Shown piece by piece: positions 29,162 to 39,896 of a stretch of DNA of 64,000 nucleotides. Source of the stretch: Buttiauxella brennerae ATCC 51605 (GTDB taxonomy: Bacteria > Pseudomonadota > Gammaproteobacteria > Enterobacterales > Enterobacteriaceae); contig NZ_LXER01000006.1 of assembly GCF_001654925.1 (NCBI RefSeq), positions 62,001 through 126,000 of the forward strand, read 5' to 3'. The notes under the pieces are model-generated. The model was not told where the DNA came from and did no database searches. It saw only the letters and a program-made list of their open reading frames with translations. The position numbers and the translations under genes are program-made. The first letter of the stretch is position 1. Each line of letters begins with the position of its first letter.

Positions 29162-29722
29162 TTACTGGGTGGGTAATGCCTGAGCAGGGTCAACTGGCTG
29201 GATATCGTGAATGCGCACAAAACCTGGCTGTGTCGGTGAAAGACCGGAAAGGAGCAATGGAATACTGACATCGCTCGGTGCCAGCACGCTCGCTGGCGCA
29301 CTGATTTGTTGTGACTGGACGTTCACTTCCTGGTAATTATCGGTGGTGCCCTGAATTTGCCCCCATTCCACTTTTCCGGTGAAAGCGGGGAGGGGATCGT
29401 TAGATTCGCCTTTGATGATAAGCATCACTCGACTGCCGTTTGCTTCCGGGGTAAGGCTGCTCAGCGACATTTGCAAATTGCCCAGTTTGCTGTTCAGGCG
29501 TGCTGGTGTTTTCGAACCCGGTAACAAATAGACGCCGGTGGTTGATTTGGCGTTGAGCGCATTTTGCTGCGTTAGCTTAACGGTCTGGTCGGTAAGCTGG
29601 GTCATTTCTTTATTTAAAGACCCCACCTCACTTTTCATTTGGCGTACTTCAGTTTGCTGCGCACAGGCGCTGAGGCTCACCAGGCTGGTAACCAGGATAA
29701 TTCTTAGGTAACTCTTTGTCAT
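29162..29722 (-). CDS. yajI: YajI family lipoprotein
   Basis: A 186-residue lipoprotein of unknown function. The signal peptide ends in a lipobox LSAC with the lipidated cysteine at residue 20; the next residue is alanine, so sorting to the outer membrane is expected. Residues 21-55 (QQTEVRQMKSEVGSLNKEM...) look like a short coiled coil, followed by a beta-rich domain. It aligns with E. coli YajI, which is slightly shorter. It is divergent from nrdR. Confidence 0.9.
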   Translation of the reverse strand: MTKSYLRIILVTSLVSLSACAQQTEVRQMKSEVGSLNKEMTQLTDQTVKLTQQNALNAKSTTGVYLLPGSKTPARLNSKLGNLQMSLSSLTPEANGSRVMLIIKGESNDPLPAFTGKVEWGQIQGTTDNYQEVNVQSQQISAPASVLAPSDVSIPLLLSGLSPTQPGFVRIHDIQPVDPAQALPTQ

Positions 29723-29837
29723 CGCTAATTTTTCCTTAAAGTTTCATCCTGATTTAAGCGTAGCTCGCTGCTTGTGAAAAGTCATATTTATCAGGATGTG
29801 GCGGCGTTGCCTTTGTACTCCCGCGACTTCGCGGTAA

Positions 29838-30323
<486 letters not shown>

Positions 30324-30328
30324 TGCTG

Positions 30329-31447
30329 ATGTCACTGGATGAAAAATTTATGGCGCATGCTTTGCAATTAGCAAAGCGCGGGCGTTTCACCACCATGCCG
30401 AACCCCAATGTCGGCTGCGTAATTGCCAAAGATGGCGAAATCGTCGGTGAAGGTTTTCACTTTCGCGCCGGTGAACCCCATGCGGAAGTACATGCTCTGC
30501 GCATGGCGGGTGAAAAAGCGCGTGGTGCCACAGCCTACGTTACGCTTGAGCCTTGCAGCCACCATGGGCGCACGCCGCCATGCTGCGACGCATTAATCGC
30601 TGCGGGTGTTTCGCGTGTGGTTGCCGCGATGCAAGACCCGAACCCGCAAGTTGCGGGGCGTGGTTTGTACCGCCTGCAACAGGCAGGAATCGAGGTGAGC
30701 CACGGTTTGATGATGAATGAAGCCGAAGCGCTGAATCGTGGCTTCCTGAAACGCATGCGTACTGGCTTCCCGTATATTCAACTCAAGCTGGGTGCGTCGC
30801 TTGATGGCCGCACCGCGATGGCCAGTGGTGAAAGTCAGTGGATTACTTCTGCGCAATCACGCCGTGATGTGCAGCGACTACGAGCACAAAGTGCCGCGAT
30901 TCTTAGCAGCAGCGCGACGGTGCTGGCAGATAACCCTTCGCTGAACGTCCGCTGGAATGAATTAGGCAGCGCGACTCAGGCGCTTTATGCCGAAGACGAC
31001 TTACGCCAGCCAATACGTATTATTCTCGACCGCGAAAATAGCGTGACACCACAGCATAAAATCATCGCTCAGTCGGGGGAAACCTGGCTTGCACGCTGTA
31101 AAGCTGATGGGCAAACCTGGCCTGAAGGCGTGGAGCAGTTTATCGTACCGGAGCATAACGGCCACCTTGATCTGGTGGTGATGATGATGTTGCTGGGTAA
31201 ACGCCAGGTCAACTCTATCTGGGTAGAAGCGGGCGCAACACTTGGCGGTGCGCTGCTTCAGGCGGGCCTGGTCGATGAACTGATCGTTTACGTGGCACCG
31301 AAATTATTGGGCACAGATGCACGTGGTTTATGCAACTTGCCAGGGCTTGAAAAATTAGCCGATGCACCCGAGTTTAGCTTTAGTGAAGTCCGTCAGGTTG
31401 GCCCTGATTTGTGCCTGCATTTGACGCCGCGCTACGCTCGCTCGTAA
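30329..31447 (+). CDS. ribD: Riboflavin biosynthesis deaminase/reductase RibD
   Basis: Bifunctional: deaminates 2,5-diamino-6-ribosylamino-pyrimidinone phosphate, then reduces the ribose to ribitol with NADPH. The start ATG 30329 places AGGA nine bases upstream and gives 372 residues (E. coli 367); in-frame ATG 30323 and TTG 30320 have poorer spacing. The deaminase domain has the zinc motifs PHAE (H51, E53) and PCSHHGRTPPC (C76, C85). The reductase domain begins near residue 146 (KLGASLDGRTA), ending with APKLLGTDARGL. It overlaps the nrdR end almost directly. Confidence 0.96.
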   Translation: MSLDEKFMAHALQLAKRGRFTTMPNPNVGCVIAKDGEIVGEGFHFRAGEPHAEVHALRMAGEKARGATAYVTLEPCSHHGRTPPCCDALIAAGVSRVVAAMQDPNPQVAGRGLYRLQQAGIEVSHGLMMNEAEALNRGFLKRMRTGFPYIQLKLGASLDGRTAMASGESQWITSAQSRRDVQRLRAQSAAILSSSATVLADNPSLNVRWNELGSATQALYAEDDLRQPIRIILDRENSVTPQHKIIAQSGETWLARCKADGQTWPEGVEQFIVPEHNGHLDLVVMMMLLGKRQVNSIWVEAGATLGGALLQAGLVDELIVYVAPKLLGTDARGLCNLPGLEKLADAPEFSFSEVRQVGPDLCLHLTPRYARS

Positions 31448-31523
31448 AACGTAAGCGGGCACGAAAAGTTTATGATAAAATCCGCCCCCCCACGGGGCTA
31501 AACAGAACCCGTAAAGGAAGATT

Positions 31524-31994
31524 ATGAACATTATTGAAGCAGCCGTTGCTACTCCAGACGCTCGCGTCGCCATCACCATCGCGCGTTTTAACAACTTCAT
31601 CAATGACAGCCTGTTGGATGGTGCGATTGACGCCCTGAAACGTATCGGCCAGGTTAAAGATGAAAACATCACCGTGGTCTGGGTTCCGGGTGCTTATGAG
31701 CTGCCACTTGCGGCTGACGCACTGGCGAAAACCAGTCGTTACGACGCGATTATTGCGCTGGGTACGGTTATCCGTGGCGGCACAGCTCACTTTGAATATG
31801 TTGCTGGTGGTGCCAGCAATGGCCTGGCACATGTTGCGCAGGAAAGTGGTATTCCAGTCGCCTTTGGCGTACTGACCACCGAAAGTATTGAACAAGCCAT
31901 CGAACGCGCTGGCACAAAAGCCGGTAACAAAGGTGCAGAAGCTGCACTGACCGCGCTTGAAATGATTAATGTATTGAAAGCCATCAAGGCCTGA
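31524..31994 (+). CDS. ribE: 6,7-dimethyl-8-ribityllumazine synthase
   Basis: Condenses 5-amino-6-ribitylaminouracil with dihydroxybutanone phosphate to lumazine, the penultimate step to riboflavin (called RibH in other genera). The 156 residues equal the E. coli protein, which forms 60-subunit shells. Conserved motifs: ARFNNFI near the N-terminus, [23 protein letters not shown] with the catalytic histidine, and GVLTTES. A TATGAT-like -10 (31470-31475) lies in the 76-base gap after ribD, so a secondary promoter is possible. Confidence 0.97.
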   Translation: MNIIEAAVATPDARVAITIARFNNFINDSLLDGAIDALKRIGQVKDENITVVWVPGAYELPLAADALAKTSRYDAIIALGTVIRGGTAHFEYVAGGASNGLAHVAQESGIPVAFGVLTTESIEQAIERAGTKAGNKGAEAALTALEMINVLKAIKA

Positions 31995-32014
31995 TTTTTT
32001 GTAAGGGGAAATCT

Positions 32015-32434
32015 GTGAAACCTGCTGCTCGTCGCCGTGCCCGTGAGTGTGCCGTTCAGGCGCTATACTCCTGGCAGTTATCTCGAAATGACATCGCTGA
32101 TGTCGAATATCAGTTCCTGGCTGAACAGGACGTCAAAGACGTTGACGTTAACTACTTCCGCGAACTGTTGGTCGGGGTGGCTACTAACAGCGCGTATCTG
32201 GATGGGCTAATGAAGCCTTACCTGTCTCGCCAGCTCGAAGAGTTGGGTCAGGTAGAAAAAGCGGTTCTGCGTATCGCGCTGTTTGAATTGGCTAAACGTG
32301 ATGACGTGCCATATAAAGTGGCAATCAACGAAGCTATTGATCTTGCGAAAACCTTCGGTGCCGAAGACAGCCACAAGTTCGTCAATGGTGTGCTTGATAA
32401 AGCTGCTCCACAGATTCGTCCCCGCAAAAAGTAA
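32015..32434 (+). CDS. nusB: Transcription antitermination protein NusB
   Basis: Binds boxA RNA with S10 (NusE) in rRNA and lambda antitermination. The 139 residues equal E. coli NusB. The start is GTG at 32015 with GGGGAA upstream. It is all-helical, with the basic RNA-binding N-terminus [22 protein letters not shown] and the conserved C-terminal [27 protein letters not shown]. It lies 20 bases after ribE. A stem-loop lies just downstream before thiL. Confidence 0.97.
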   Translation: MKPAARRRARECAVQALYSWQLSRNDIADVEYQFLAEQDVKDVDVNYFRELLVGVATNSAYLDGLMKPYLSRQLEELGQVEKAVLRIALFELAKRDDVPYKVAINEAIDLAKTFGAEDSHKFVNGVLDKAAPQIRPRKK

Positions 32435-32440
32435 TCTTCT

Positions 32441-32458
32441 GGCCGGTTAATCCCGGCC
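32441..32458 (+). terminator. Stem-loop between nusB and thiL
   Basis: GGCCGG/CCGGCC stem with TGTTCTTT following. It may be a weak terminator or attenuator within the operon. Confidence 0.5.
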
Positions 32459-32492
32459 TGTTCTTTATCTATTTCATTCATAGGCATAACGC

Positions 32493-33470
32493 ATGGCATG
32501 CGGTGAATTTTCCTTAATTGCCCGTTATTTTGATCGCATAAGCAGTTCTCGTCGCGATGTGGAAACCGGAATCGGCGATGATTGTGCATTGCTGACGGTA
32601 GCCGAGAAGCAACTGTTAGCGATTAGCACCGATACGCTAGTCTCAGGCATCCACTTCCTGCCGGATATTGACCCTCGCGATTTGGGCTACAAAGCTCTGG
32701 CGGTTAATTTAAGCGATTTGGCTGCTATGGGCGCCGACCCGGCCTGGCTGACGCTGGCGATTACCCTTCCTGAAGTCGATGAAAGCTGGCTTGAAGCCTT
32801 CAGCGACAGTCTGTTTGAACAACTCGAATACTACGATATGCAGCTTATCGGCGGCGACACCACTCGTGGTCCGCTCGCGATGACGCTGGGTATTCACGGC
32901 CTGGTGCCTGCGGGGCGTGCGCTTAAACGAAGTGGCGCGCGGCCGGGTGACTGGATTTACGTCACGGGTACGCCGGGCGACAGCGCAGCTGGCCTGGCTA
33001 TTTTGCAGGATCGCTTAGTGGTTAAAGATTCCGTACAAGCGGCATATCTGAAAAAACGCCATTTGCGACCGACGCCGCGAATTTTGCACGGCCAGGCATT
33101 ACGTGATTTGGCGAGCAGCGCCATTGACCTGTCAGACGGGCTAATTTCCGATTTGGGTCATATCCTTAAAGCCAGCGAGTGCGGAGCGCGTATCGATCTC
33201 GACGCTCTGCCGTATTCGGAAGCCATTAAAGCGAACGTTAGCGCTGAACTTGCGTTGCAATGGGCGCTTTCTGGTGGCGAAGACTACGAGCTTTGCTTTA
33301 CGGTGCCAGAAATTAACCGTGGTGCACTGGATGTAGCCATTGGCAATCTGGGCATTCCATTTACCTGCATCGGCCAGGTTGCACCTGAGTCTGAAGGGCT
33401 GCAGTTCATGCAAAATGGCAAACCGGTCACGCTGGATTTAAAAGGATACGATCACTTTGCCTCGCTCTAA
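32493..33470 (+). CDS. thiL: Thiamine-monophosphate kinase
   Basis: Phosphorylates thiamine monophosphate to the active cofactor thiamine diphosphate. The 325 residues equal E. coli ThiL, a PurM/HypE-fold enzyme. Conserved: [10 protein letters not shown] at the start, metal and nucleotide motifs GIGDDCALL and [31 protein letters not shown], and [14 protein letters not shown]. The last 14 bases overlap the start of pgpA. Functionally linked to thiI and dxs in this window, which supply the thiazole part of thiamine. Confidence 0.97.
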   Translation: MACGEFSLIARYFDRISSSRRDVETGIGDDCALLTVAEKQLLAISTDTLVSGIHFLPDIDPRDLGYKALAVNLSDLAAMGADPAWLTLAITLPEVDESWLEAFSDSLFEQLEYYDMQLIGGDTTRGPLAMTLGIHGLVPAGRALKRSGARPGDWIYVTGTPGDSAAGLAILQDRLVVKDSVQAAYLKKRHLRPTPRILHGQALRDLASSAIDLSDGLISDLGHILKASECGARIDLDALPYSEAIKANVSAELALQWALSGGEDYELCFTVPEINRGALDVAIGNLGIPFTCIGQVAPESEGLQFMQNGKPVTLDLKGYDHFASL

Positions 33471-33963
33471 AGATGTGGCTAAGAGCCGCCTGAAGCTGAG
33501 TAATCCCTGGCATTTGCTCGCGATCGGTTTTGGTAGCGGATTAAGCCCGATAATGCCTGGCACAATGGGTTCGCTTGCCGCGATCCCATTCTGGTACGGC
33601 ATGACATTTTTACCGTGGCAGCTTTATTCGCTGGTGGTGATGTTCGGGATTTGTATCGGTGTTTACCTTTGCCACCAGACCGCACGGGACATGGGCGTAC
33701 ATGACCATGGCAGTATCGTGTGGGATGAGTTCATCGGCATGTGGATTACCCTGATGGCATTGCCTATCAATGACTGGCGTTGGGTTGCCGCAGGGTTCTT
33801 GATTTTCCGTATCCTCGATATCTGGAAGCCGTGGCCGATCCGCTGGTTTGACCGTAATGTTCACGGCGGGATGGGAATTATGGTGGACGATATTATCGCG
33901 GGGATTCTTTCTGCGGGAATTCTTTACCTGATTGGGCACCACTGGCCGATTGGTTTATTCTGA
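33457..33963 (+). CDS. pgpA: Phosphatidylglycerophosphatase A
   Basis: Inner-membrane enzyme that dephosphorylates phosphatidylglycerol phosphate. The conserved [31 protein letters not shown] and [12 protein letters not shown] segments and about four helices are present. The E. coli ATG overlaps the TAT-GAC codons of thiL; here thiL uses TAC-GAT, so that ATG does not exist. The best start left is TTG 33457 (AAAGGA ten bases upstream), giving 168 residues against about 172 in E. coli. GTG 33475 is a poorer alternative. Repeat B begins right after the stop. Confidence 0.9.
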   Translation: MPRSKDVAKSRLKLSNPWHLLAIGFGSGLSPIMPGTMGSLAAIPFWYGMTFLPWQLYSLVVMFGICIGVYLCHQTARDMGVHDHGSIVWDEFIGMWITLMALPINDWRWVAAGFLIFRILDIWKPWPIRWFDRNVHGGMGIMVDDIIAGILSAGILYLIGHHWPIGLF

Positions 33964-33970
33964 TTTGAAC

Positions 33971-34082
33971 TCACCCTCACCCCGGCCCTCTCCCAGAGGG
34001 AGAGGGTGAAAACCGCACCATTCCCTCTCATGCGGGAGGGAGAAAACCGTACAGTTCCCTCTCCTGGGGGAGAGGGTGAGGG
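33971..34082. repeat. Pyrimidine-rich palindromic repeat, copy B (pgpA/yajO)
   Basis: Starts TCACCCTCACCCCGGCCCTCT and ends GGGGGAGAGGGTGAGGG. It contains three hairpin units (CCCTCTCCC/GGGAGAGGG, CCCTCTCATG/CGGGAGGG, CCCTCTCC/GGGAGAGGG), the middle one an extra unit compared with copies A and D. It ends two bases before the yajO stop codon. Confidence 0.85.
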
Positions 34083-34084
34083 CG

Positions 34085-35059
34085 TTACTTAAATCCAACC
34101 TTTTCATGCCGTTCATAAACCATCTCAAGCTCGGCAATCTCTTCAGGTTTTAGCGTTAAATCCACTGCACCCAGTAAATCATCCAGTTGGTGCTCACGCG
34201 AGGTGCCGATAATCGGCGCGGCAATCCCCGGCTTACTCAGCAGCCATGCCAGCGCGACCTGCGCCCGAGACACGCCTTTATCATCGGCAACATTCGCCAG
34301 GCGTTCAGCAATCATCGCATCGTTATCGTGGCTTCCTTCGTACAGTGTTTTACCAAACTCATCAGAGACTGAACGCGCTGTGGTATTACCCCATGGACGA
34401 GTCAACTTGCCGCGCGCAAGCGGGCTCCAGGGGATCACGGCGATCCCTTGTTCGTAGCACAACGGCAGCATATCGAGCTCTTCTTCACGATAGATCAGAT
34501 TGTAGTGATCCTGCATGGTGACGAAACGCGCCCAGCCATGTTGATCCTGCAATGCTAGCGCCTGTGCAAACTGGGAGCTGTGCATGGACGATGCGCCGAT
34601 ATAACGTGCTTTACCCGCTTTCACCACATCGTTTAGCGCTTCAAGCGTTTCTTCAATAGGCGTGTTGTAGTCCCAGCGGTGGATTTGCAGCAGATCGACA
34701 TAATCGGTTCCCAGGCGGCGCAAGCTGTCATCAATCGAACGCATAATCTGTGCTCGTGACAAGCCTTCAGCCAAATCTCCGACCTGATGGTAAACCTTGG
34801 TAGCCAGCACGGCATCTTCGCGGCGCATGAAGTCTTTAAGAGCATGCCCGACAATCTCTTCGCTGCTACCGTCAGAATAGCTATTGGCGGTATCAAAGAA
34901 ATTAATGCCGTTATCGATGGCGTGTTTGATGATGAGGCGGCTGCTTTCTTGGGGAAGCGTCCAGGCGTGTTTGCCACGGTCTGGCTCACCAAAGGTCATG
35001 CAACCCAGGCAAAGGCGGGAAACTTTGAGGTCTGTTTTTCCTAACGTGTTGTATTGCAT
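34085..35059 (-). CDS. yajO: Aldo-keto reductase YajO
   Basis: Aldo-keto reductase superfamily member of 324 residues, the E. coli length. In E. coli YajO affects thiamine and DXP supply, and mutant forms convert ribulose 5-phosphate to DXP. The AKR tetrad is visible: D56 and Y61 (FFDTANSYSDG), K88 (ATKVY) and H127 (LLQIHRWD). C-terminal cofactor-binding residues are in PIIGTSREHQLDD. It lies 54 bases downstream of dxs, the gene for DXP synthase, on the same strand, which fits a role near DXP metabolism. Confidence 0.95.
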   Translation of the reverse strand: MQYNTLGKTDLKVSRLCLGCMTFGEPDRGKHAWTLPQESSRLIIKHAIDNGINFFDTANSYSDGSSEEIVGHALKDFMRREDAVLATKVYHQVGDLAEGLSRAQIMRSIDDSLRRLGTDYVDLLQIHRWDYNTPIEETLEALNDVVKAGKARYIGASSMHSSQFAQALALQDQHGWARFVTMQDHYNLIYREEELDMLPLCYEQGIAVIPWSPLARGKLTRPWGNTTARSVSDEFGKTLYEGSHDNDAMIAERLANVADDKGVSRAQVALAWLLSKPGIAAPIIGTSREHQLDDLLGAVDLTLKPEEIAELEMVYERHEKVGFK

Positions 35060-35113
35060 GGTTCCACTCCGGCTATTCAGGTTCTTTAAGCATAGCAGGA
35101 GTGGAGAAGGGGA

Positions 35114-36976
35114 TTATTTAAGCCAGTCGCGAATCTTCGCTTCCATGCCCGGAGCATCCAGGCCGATAGCCGCACGCGCTTCTTCCTGGGTGCCTTGCGG
35201 GATAAAATAATCCGGCAGACCGAGATTGAGAACCGGAACCACTTTACGGTTTGCCATCAGCACTTCATTCACACCGCTACCCGCACCACCGATAATGGCA
35301 TTCTCTTCAATGGTCACTAACGATTCATGGCTGGCGGCCAGTTCAAGAATCAGTGCTTCATCCAGTGGTTTCACAAAACGCATATCGACGAGCGTTGCGT
35401 TCAATGACTGCGCAACCGCTTCAGCTTCTGGCAACAAAGTGCCGAAGTTCAGCAGGGCGATATTTTCACCCGCACGTTTCTTCACGCCTTTACCGATTGG
35501 CAAGGATTCCAGCGGCTGCAACTCAGCACCAGTGCCGTTGCCACGCGGATAACGCACCGCGGATGGGCCGTCGTTGTAGTGATAGCCGGTATGCAGCATC
35601 TGGCGGCATTCGTTTTCATCACTTGGCGTCATGATGACCATTTCTGGAATGCAGCGCAGGAAGGAGATATCAAACGCGCCCTGGTGAGTTTGCCCGTCCG
35701 CGCCAACAATTCCCGCACGGTCGATGGCAAACAACACCGGCAACTTCTGGATGGCGACGTCGTGAATCACCTGATCGTATGCGCGTTGCAGGAAGGTCGA
35801 GTAAATGGCGACAACCGGTTTGTAACCGCCAATGGCGAGGCCAGCCGCAAATGTTACTGCGTGCTGTTCGGCAATCGCGACATCAAAATATTGCGACGGA
35901 TACTGGCGTGAAAACTCCACCATGCCGGAACCTTCACGCATTGCAGGCGTGACAGCCATCAGTTTGTCGTCTTTGGCTGCGGTTTCGCATAACCAGTTAC
36001 CGAAGATTTTCGAATAGCTCGGCAGGCCGCCCGCCGCTTTCGGCAGCGTGCCGCTTTGCGGGTCAAATTTAGGCACCGCGTGGAAGCTAATCGGGTCTTT
36101 TTCAGCAGGCGCGTAGCCACGACCTTTTTTGGTCATGATGTGCAGGAACTGCGGCCCGTTCAGGTCACGCATGTTCTTCAGCGTATTCACAAGGCCCACA
36201 ACATCATGCCCGTCAACCGGGCCAATATAGTTAAAGCCCAGCTCTTCAAACAATGTGCCCGGCACGACCATGCCTTTTAAATGCTCTTCGGTGCGCTTGA
36301 GTAATTCTTTAATCGGCGGCACGCCGGAGAACACTTTTTTCCCGCCTTCACGCAGCGAAGAGTAGAGTTTGCCGGAAAGCAGCTGCGCGAGGTGGTTGTT
36401 CAGCGCACCGACATTCTCGGAAATCGACATTTCGTTGTCGTTGAGAATAACCAGCATGTTCGGGCGAATGTCACCTGCATGGTTCATCGCTTCAAACGCC
36501 ATACCCGCGGTGATTGCGCCATCACCAATGACGCAAACGGTGCGACGCTCTTTGCCTTCTTTGCCAGCGGCTACTGCGATACCAATTCCCGCACTGATTG
36601 AGGTGGACGAGTGACCCACGCTCAATACGTCATATTCGCTCTCGGCGCGCCACGGGAAGGGATGCAAGCCACCTTTCTGGCGGATAGTGCCAATTTTGTC
36701 ACGACGGCCAGTAATGATTTTATGCGGATAAGCCTGATGACCGACATCCCAGATTAACTGGTCGAACGGCGTGTTATACACATAGTGAAGCGCCACGGTC
36801 AGTTCTACCGTGCCAAGGCCAGAGGCAAAGTGCCCGCTGGAACGGCTTACGCTATCGAGCAGGTAACGACGCAGCTCGTCACAAAGTTTCGGTAAGCTCT
36901 CTTTTGGCAACAGGCGTAGCTCAGGGGCTGATTCCACCAGTGCGAGGGTCGGGTATTTGGCAATATCAAAACTCAT
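35114..36976 (-). CDS. dxs: 1-deoxy-D-xylulose-5-phosphate synthase
   Basis: Thiamine-diphosphate enzyme joining pyruvate and glyceraldehyde 3-phosphate to DXP, the precursor of isoprenoids, thiamine and pyridoxal. With the start MSFDIAKYP it has 620 residues, the E. coli length; a second in-frame ATG lies four codons upstream (36988). The ThDP motif [19 protein letters not shown] with downstream [14 protein letters not shown], and the catalytic glutamate in VAIAEQHAV are intact. It follows ispA by 26 bases in the xseB-ispA-dxs-yajO unit. Confidence 0.97.
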   Translation of the reverse strand: MSFDIAKYPTLALVESAPELRLLPKESLPKLCDELRRYLLDSVSRSSGHFASGLGTVELTVALHYVYNTPFDQLIWDVGHQAYPHKIITGRRDKIGTIRQKGGLHPFPWRAESEYDVLSVGHSSTSISAGIGIAVAAGKEGKERRTVCVIGDGAITAGMAFEAMNHAGDIRPNMLVILNDNEMSISENVGALNNHLAQLLSGKLYSSLREGGKKVFSGVPPIKELLKRTEEHLKGMVVPGTLFEELGFNYIGPVDGHDVVGLVNTLKNMRDLNGPQFLHIMTKKGRGYAPAEKDPISFHAVPKFDPQSGTLPKAAGGLPSYSKIFGNWLCETAAKDDKLMAVTPAMREGSGMVEFSRQYPSQYFDVAIAEQHAVTFAAGLAIGGYKPVVAIYSTFLQRAYDQVIHDVAIQKLPVLFAIDRAGIVGADGQTHQGAFDISFLRCIPEMVIMTPSDENECRQMLHTGYHYNDGPSAVRYPRGNGTGAELQPLESLPIGKGVKKRAGENIALLNFGTLLPEAEAVAQSLNATLVDMRFVKPLDEALILELAASHESLVTIEENAIIGGAGSGVNEVLMANRKVVPVLNLGLPDYFIPQGTQEEARAAIGLDAPGMEAKIRDWLK

Positions 36977-37002
36977 TAAGAAACTCATCGTGGTGTTATT
37001 AA

Positions 37003-37902
37003 TTATTTATCACGTTGGATTATATAGCTCGCTAACGCTTCCAGTGCTGTTGTGTCTAACGACTGGCGAGCCAAGCCTTCCAACGCCCTGAGAGAATCCT
37101 GGTAGAGATCCCAAGCTTTAGCTTTGGCATTTTCAAGCCCCAACAAGGCCGGATAGGTACTTTTACCCAACTGCTGGTCTGCGCCCTGGCGTTTACCCAG
37201 TGTAGCGGTATCACCAATAACGTCGAGGATATCGTCCTGAACCTGGAATGCCAGCCCAATGCTTTCAGCGTAACGGCCAAGCAATGGCAGGGCGTTACGG
37301 CCTGCTTCACCCGCGCTCAATGCGCCCAGACGAACAGCAGCACGAATTAACGCCCCTGTCTTATGGCGATGAATACGCTCAAGGCTTTGCAGATCAACCA
37401 GCTTACCTTCTGCTTCCAGATCAAGCGCCTGGCCGCCACACATTCCAGCCACGCCACTGGCAGTTGCCAGTTCTTTTACCATCGCCAGCCGGTCTGCAAT
37501 CGCCACGCCCGCCATTGGTGCATCACTTAGTATAGAAAACGCCAACGTTTGTAGGGCATCTCCTGCCAAAATGGCACTTGCTTCACCGAATTTGATGTGA
37601 CAAGTCGGTTGCCCACGACGCAAATCGTCGTCATCCATGGCGGGTAAATCATCGTGAATCAATGAATAAGCATGGATACATTCGATTGCCGCAGCAGGTG
37701 CATCCAGCGTTTCTTGCACTATGCCGAACATTTCCCCGGTCGCGTAGACCAGGAAAGGGCGGAGTCTCTTGCCACCAAATAGTGCGCCATAGTGCATTGC
37801 CTCAACCAGAGGAGTGTTCTGAAACGGTAGCGGTGCCAGGAAACGCAGCAGCGCATCGTTGGCCCGCTCGGCGTGGGCCTGCAACTGATGGTTAAAATCC
37901 AT
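37003..37902 (-). CDS. ispA: Farnesyl diphosphate synthase (geranyltranstransferase)
   Basis: Condenses isopentenyl diphosphate with dimethylallyl and geranyl diphosphate to farnesyl diphosphate, the precursor of quinone side chains and undecaprenyl phosphate. The 299 residues equal E. coli IspA. The first aspartate-rich motif [10 protein letters not shown] is at 84-93, followed by RRGQPT; the second, QVQDDILD, is near residue 220. GGKRLRP near 43-49 binds substrate. Its ATG follows the xseB stop without any gap, indicating translational coupling. Confidence 0.97.
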   Translation of the reverse strand: MDFNHQLQAHAERANDALLRFLAPLPFQNTPLVEAMHYGALFGGKRLRPFLVYATGEMFGIVQETLDAPAAAIECIHAYSLIHDDLPAMDDDDLRRGQPTCHIKFGEASAILAGDALQTLAFSILSDAPMAGVAIADRLAMVKELATASGVAGMCGGQALDLEAEGKLVDLQSLERIHRHKTGALIRAAVRLGALSAGEAGRNALPLLGRYAESIGLAFQVQDDILDVIGDTATLGKRQGADQQLGKSTYPALLGLENAKAKAWDLYQDSLRALEGLARQSLDTTALEALASYIIQRDK

Positions 37903-38145
37903 TTACTCGTTATCCGGGGTAAAAGGCTTGAGTGGGGCGTCTTCGCTATCGTTTAGCAGGATTTGCACACGTTGTTCTGCTTGCTGCAGTTTCACCTGAC
38001 CCTGGCGTGCAAGCTGCACCCCACGCTCAAATTCATTTAACGCCTCTTCGAGCGCTAAATCTCCGCTCTCCAGACGAGTAACAATCTGCTCAAGCTCCAC
38101 AAGCGCAGTTTCAAAACTGGCTGGGACTTCGGTTTTTTTCGGCAT
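37903..38145 (-). CDS. xseB: Exodeoxyribonuclease VII small subunit
   Basis: Small subunit of the exonuclease that degrades single-stranded DNA; it binds XseA, encoded elsewhere. The 80 residues equal E. coli XseB. Conserved [41 protein letters not shown] forms two helices. First gene of the xseB-ispA-dxs-yajO unit and divergent from thiI across 206 bases. Confidence 0.96.
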   Translation of the reverse strand: MPKKTEVPASFETALVELEQIVTRLESGDLALEEALNEFERGVQLARQGQVKLQQAEQRVQILLNDSEDAPLKPFTPDNE

Positions 38146-38351
38146 AGTGAATGTCTGACTCTAATAATTTTTGCGACTCTGCAATGGTAGCGGAAACTGA
38201 CAAGCAAGTAACCATGAGCATGTTGGTTAGCAGAGGTTAGTGATATACTTGCGCGCCTCGGATGCAGCGGCAACTCGCCGTTGCAGTTCTTTAAGTCTTC
38301 CAGCCCGCATGATTCATATTATGCCTGGCTCATCAACGAATCTAAGCCGCC

Positions 38352-39800
38352 ATGAAGTTTATCATTAAATTGTTCCCGGAAATCACCATCAAGAGTCAAT
38401 CTGTGCGCATACGCTTTATTAAGATGCTCACCGGGAACATTCGCAACGTTTTAAAACACTACGATGAAGATCTGGCGGTTGTTCGCCATTGGGATAACAT
38501 TGAAGTTCGCGCTAAAGATGAAAATCAGCGTATCGCCATTCGTGAAGCGTTGACCCGCATTCCCGGTATTCACCACATTCTGGAAGTTGAAGATGTGCCG
38601 TTTACCGATTTGCACAATATCTTCGAGCAGGCGCTGGAGCTTTATCGCGATCAACTGGAAGGCAAAACCTTCTGCGTGCGTGTAAAACGTCGTGGTAAAC
38701 ATGAGTTCAGCTCCATTGAAGTTGAACGTTATGTTGGTGGCGGCCTGAATCAACACATTGAATCTGCGCGCGTAAAACTGACTAAACCAGAAGTCACCGT
38801 TAATCTGGAAATCGAAAACGATCGCCTGTTGCTGGTCAAAGGCCGTTACGAAGGTATCGGTGGTTTCCCGATTGGTACGCAAGAAGATGTGCTGTCTTTG
38901 ATCTCCGGTGGTTTCGACTCCGGTGTTTCCAGCTACATGCTGATGCGTCGCGGTTGCCGCGTGCACTATTGCTTCTTTAACCTCGGTGGTGCTGCGCACG
39001 AAATCGGCGTTAAACAAGTTGCTCACTATCTGTGGAACCGTTTTGGCAGCTCCCACCGTGTGCGCTTCGTGGCGATCAACTTTGAACCTGTTGTTGGCGA
39101 AATCCTCGAGAAAGTCGAAGACGGCCAGATGGGCGTCGTGCTTAAGCGTATGTTTGTGCGCGCTGCGTCCCGTGTTGCTGAACGCTATGGCGTGCAGGCA
39201 CTGGTGACCGGTGAAGCGCTGGGCCAGGTTTCCAGCCAGACGCTGACCAACCTGCGTTTAATCGACAACGTTTCTGATACGTTGATTCTGCGCCCGCTTA
39301 TCTCTCACGATAAAGAGCACATCATCGATCTGGCTCGTGAAATTGGTACTGCTGACTTTGCGCGTACCATGCCGGAATACTGCGGTGTTATCTCGAAGAG
39401 CCCAACCGTTAAAGCGGTGAAAGCGAAGATTGAAGCTGAAGAAGCCAACTTTGACTTCTCCATCCTCGATCGCGTGATTGAAGAAGCAAGCAACATCGAT
39501 ATCCGTGAAATCGCCAATCAGAGCAAAGAAGTCGTTACGGAAGTTGAAACCGTTGATGCATTTGGCCCGAATGACGTGCTGCTGGATATCCGTTCTATCG
39601 ACGAGCAGGACGATAAGCCATTCAAACCAGAAGGTGTGGAAGTGGCATCAATGCCGTTCTACAAGCTGAGCACTGCATTTGGCGATTTGGATCAGAGCAA
39701 AAACTATTTGCTGTGGTGCGACCGCGGTGTGATGAGTCGTTTGCAGGCGCTGTATCTACGTGAGCAAGGTTTTGAGAACGTGAAGGTTTATCGCGCTTAA
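38352..39800 (+). CDS. thiI: tRNA sulfurtransferase ThiI
   Basis: Makes 4-thiouridine-8 in tRNA and transfers sulfur to ThiS for thiamine synthesis. It has 482 residues as in E. coli. Order: N-terminal ferredoxin-like and THUMP domains (about 1-165), the PP-loop SGGFDSG near 183-189, and a C-terminal rhodanese domain whose catalytic cysteine is in LLWCDRG (about C456). C344 in EYCGV is the second redox cysteine. It lies divergent from xseB and convergent with yajL, with repeat C between. Confidence 0.97.
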   Translation: MKFIIKLFPEITIKSQSVRIRFIKMLTGNIRNVLKHYDEDLAVVRHWDNIEVRAKDENQRIAIREALTRIPGIHHILEVEDVPFTDLHNIFEQALELYRDQLEGKTFCVRVKRRGKHEFSSIEVERYVGGGLNQHIESARVKLTKPEVTVNLEIENDRLLLVKGRYEGIGGFPIGTQEDVLSLISGGFDSGVSSYMLMRRGCRVHYCFFNLGGAAHEIGVKQVAHYLWNRFGSSHRVRFVAINFEPVVGEILEKVEDGQMGVVLKRMFVRAASRVAERYGVQALVTGEALGQVSSQTLTNLRLIDNVSDTLILRPLISHDKEHIIDLAREIGTADFARTMPEYCGVISKSPTVKAVKAKIEAEEANFDFSILDRVIEEASNIDIREIANQSKEVVTEVETVDAFGPNDVLLDIRSIDEQDDKPFKPEGVEVASMPFYKLSTAFGDLDQSKNYLLWCDRGVMSRLQALYLREQGFENVKVYRA

Positions 39801-39806
39801 ATTTTA

Positions 39807-39894
39807 CGCCCTCATCCCGGCCTTCTCCCCAGGAGAAGGAGAAGTGCAATTCCCTCTCCCTCAGGGAGAGGGCCAGGGGCCAGGGAGAGGGTGG
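39807..39894. repeat. Pyrimidine-rich palindromic repeat, copy C (thiI/yajL)
   Basis: Starts CGCCCTCATCCCGGCCTTCTC with hairpins CCTTCTCCCC/AGGAGAAGG and CCCTCTCCC/GGGAGAGGG. The right end carries a duplicated GGCCAGGG...GGGAGAGGG unit, a sign of slippage. It ends two bases before the yajL stop codon. Confidence 0.8.
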
Positions 39895-39896
39895 TT

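Noticed and set aside
31448-31523. Possible FMN riboswitch near ribE
   Set aside because: The gap is only 76 bases, too short for an RFN element, and the enteric FMN riboswitch belongs to ribB elsewhere.
38146-38351. Possible thiamine (THI-box) riboswitch upstream of thiI
   Set aside because: No conserved TPP riboswitch helices were seen, and thiI is not known to carry one in enterics.
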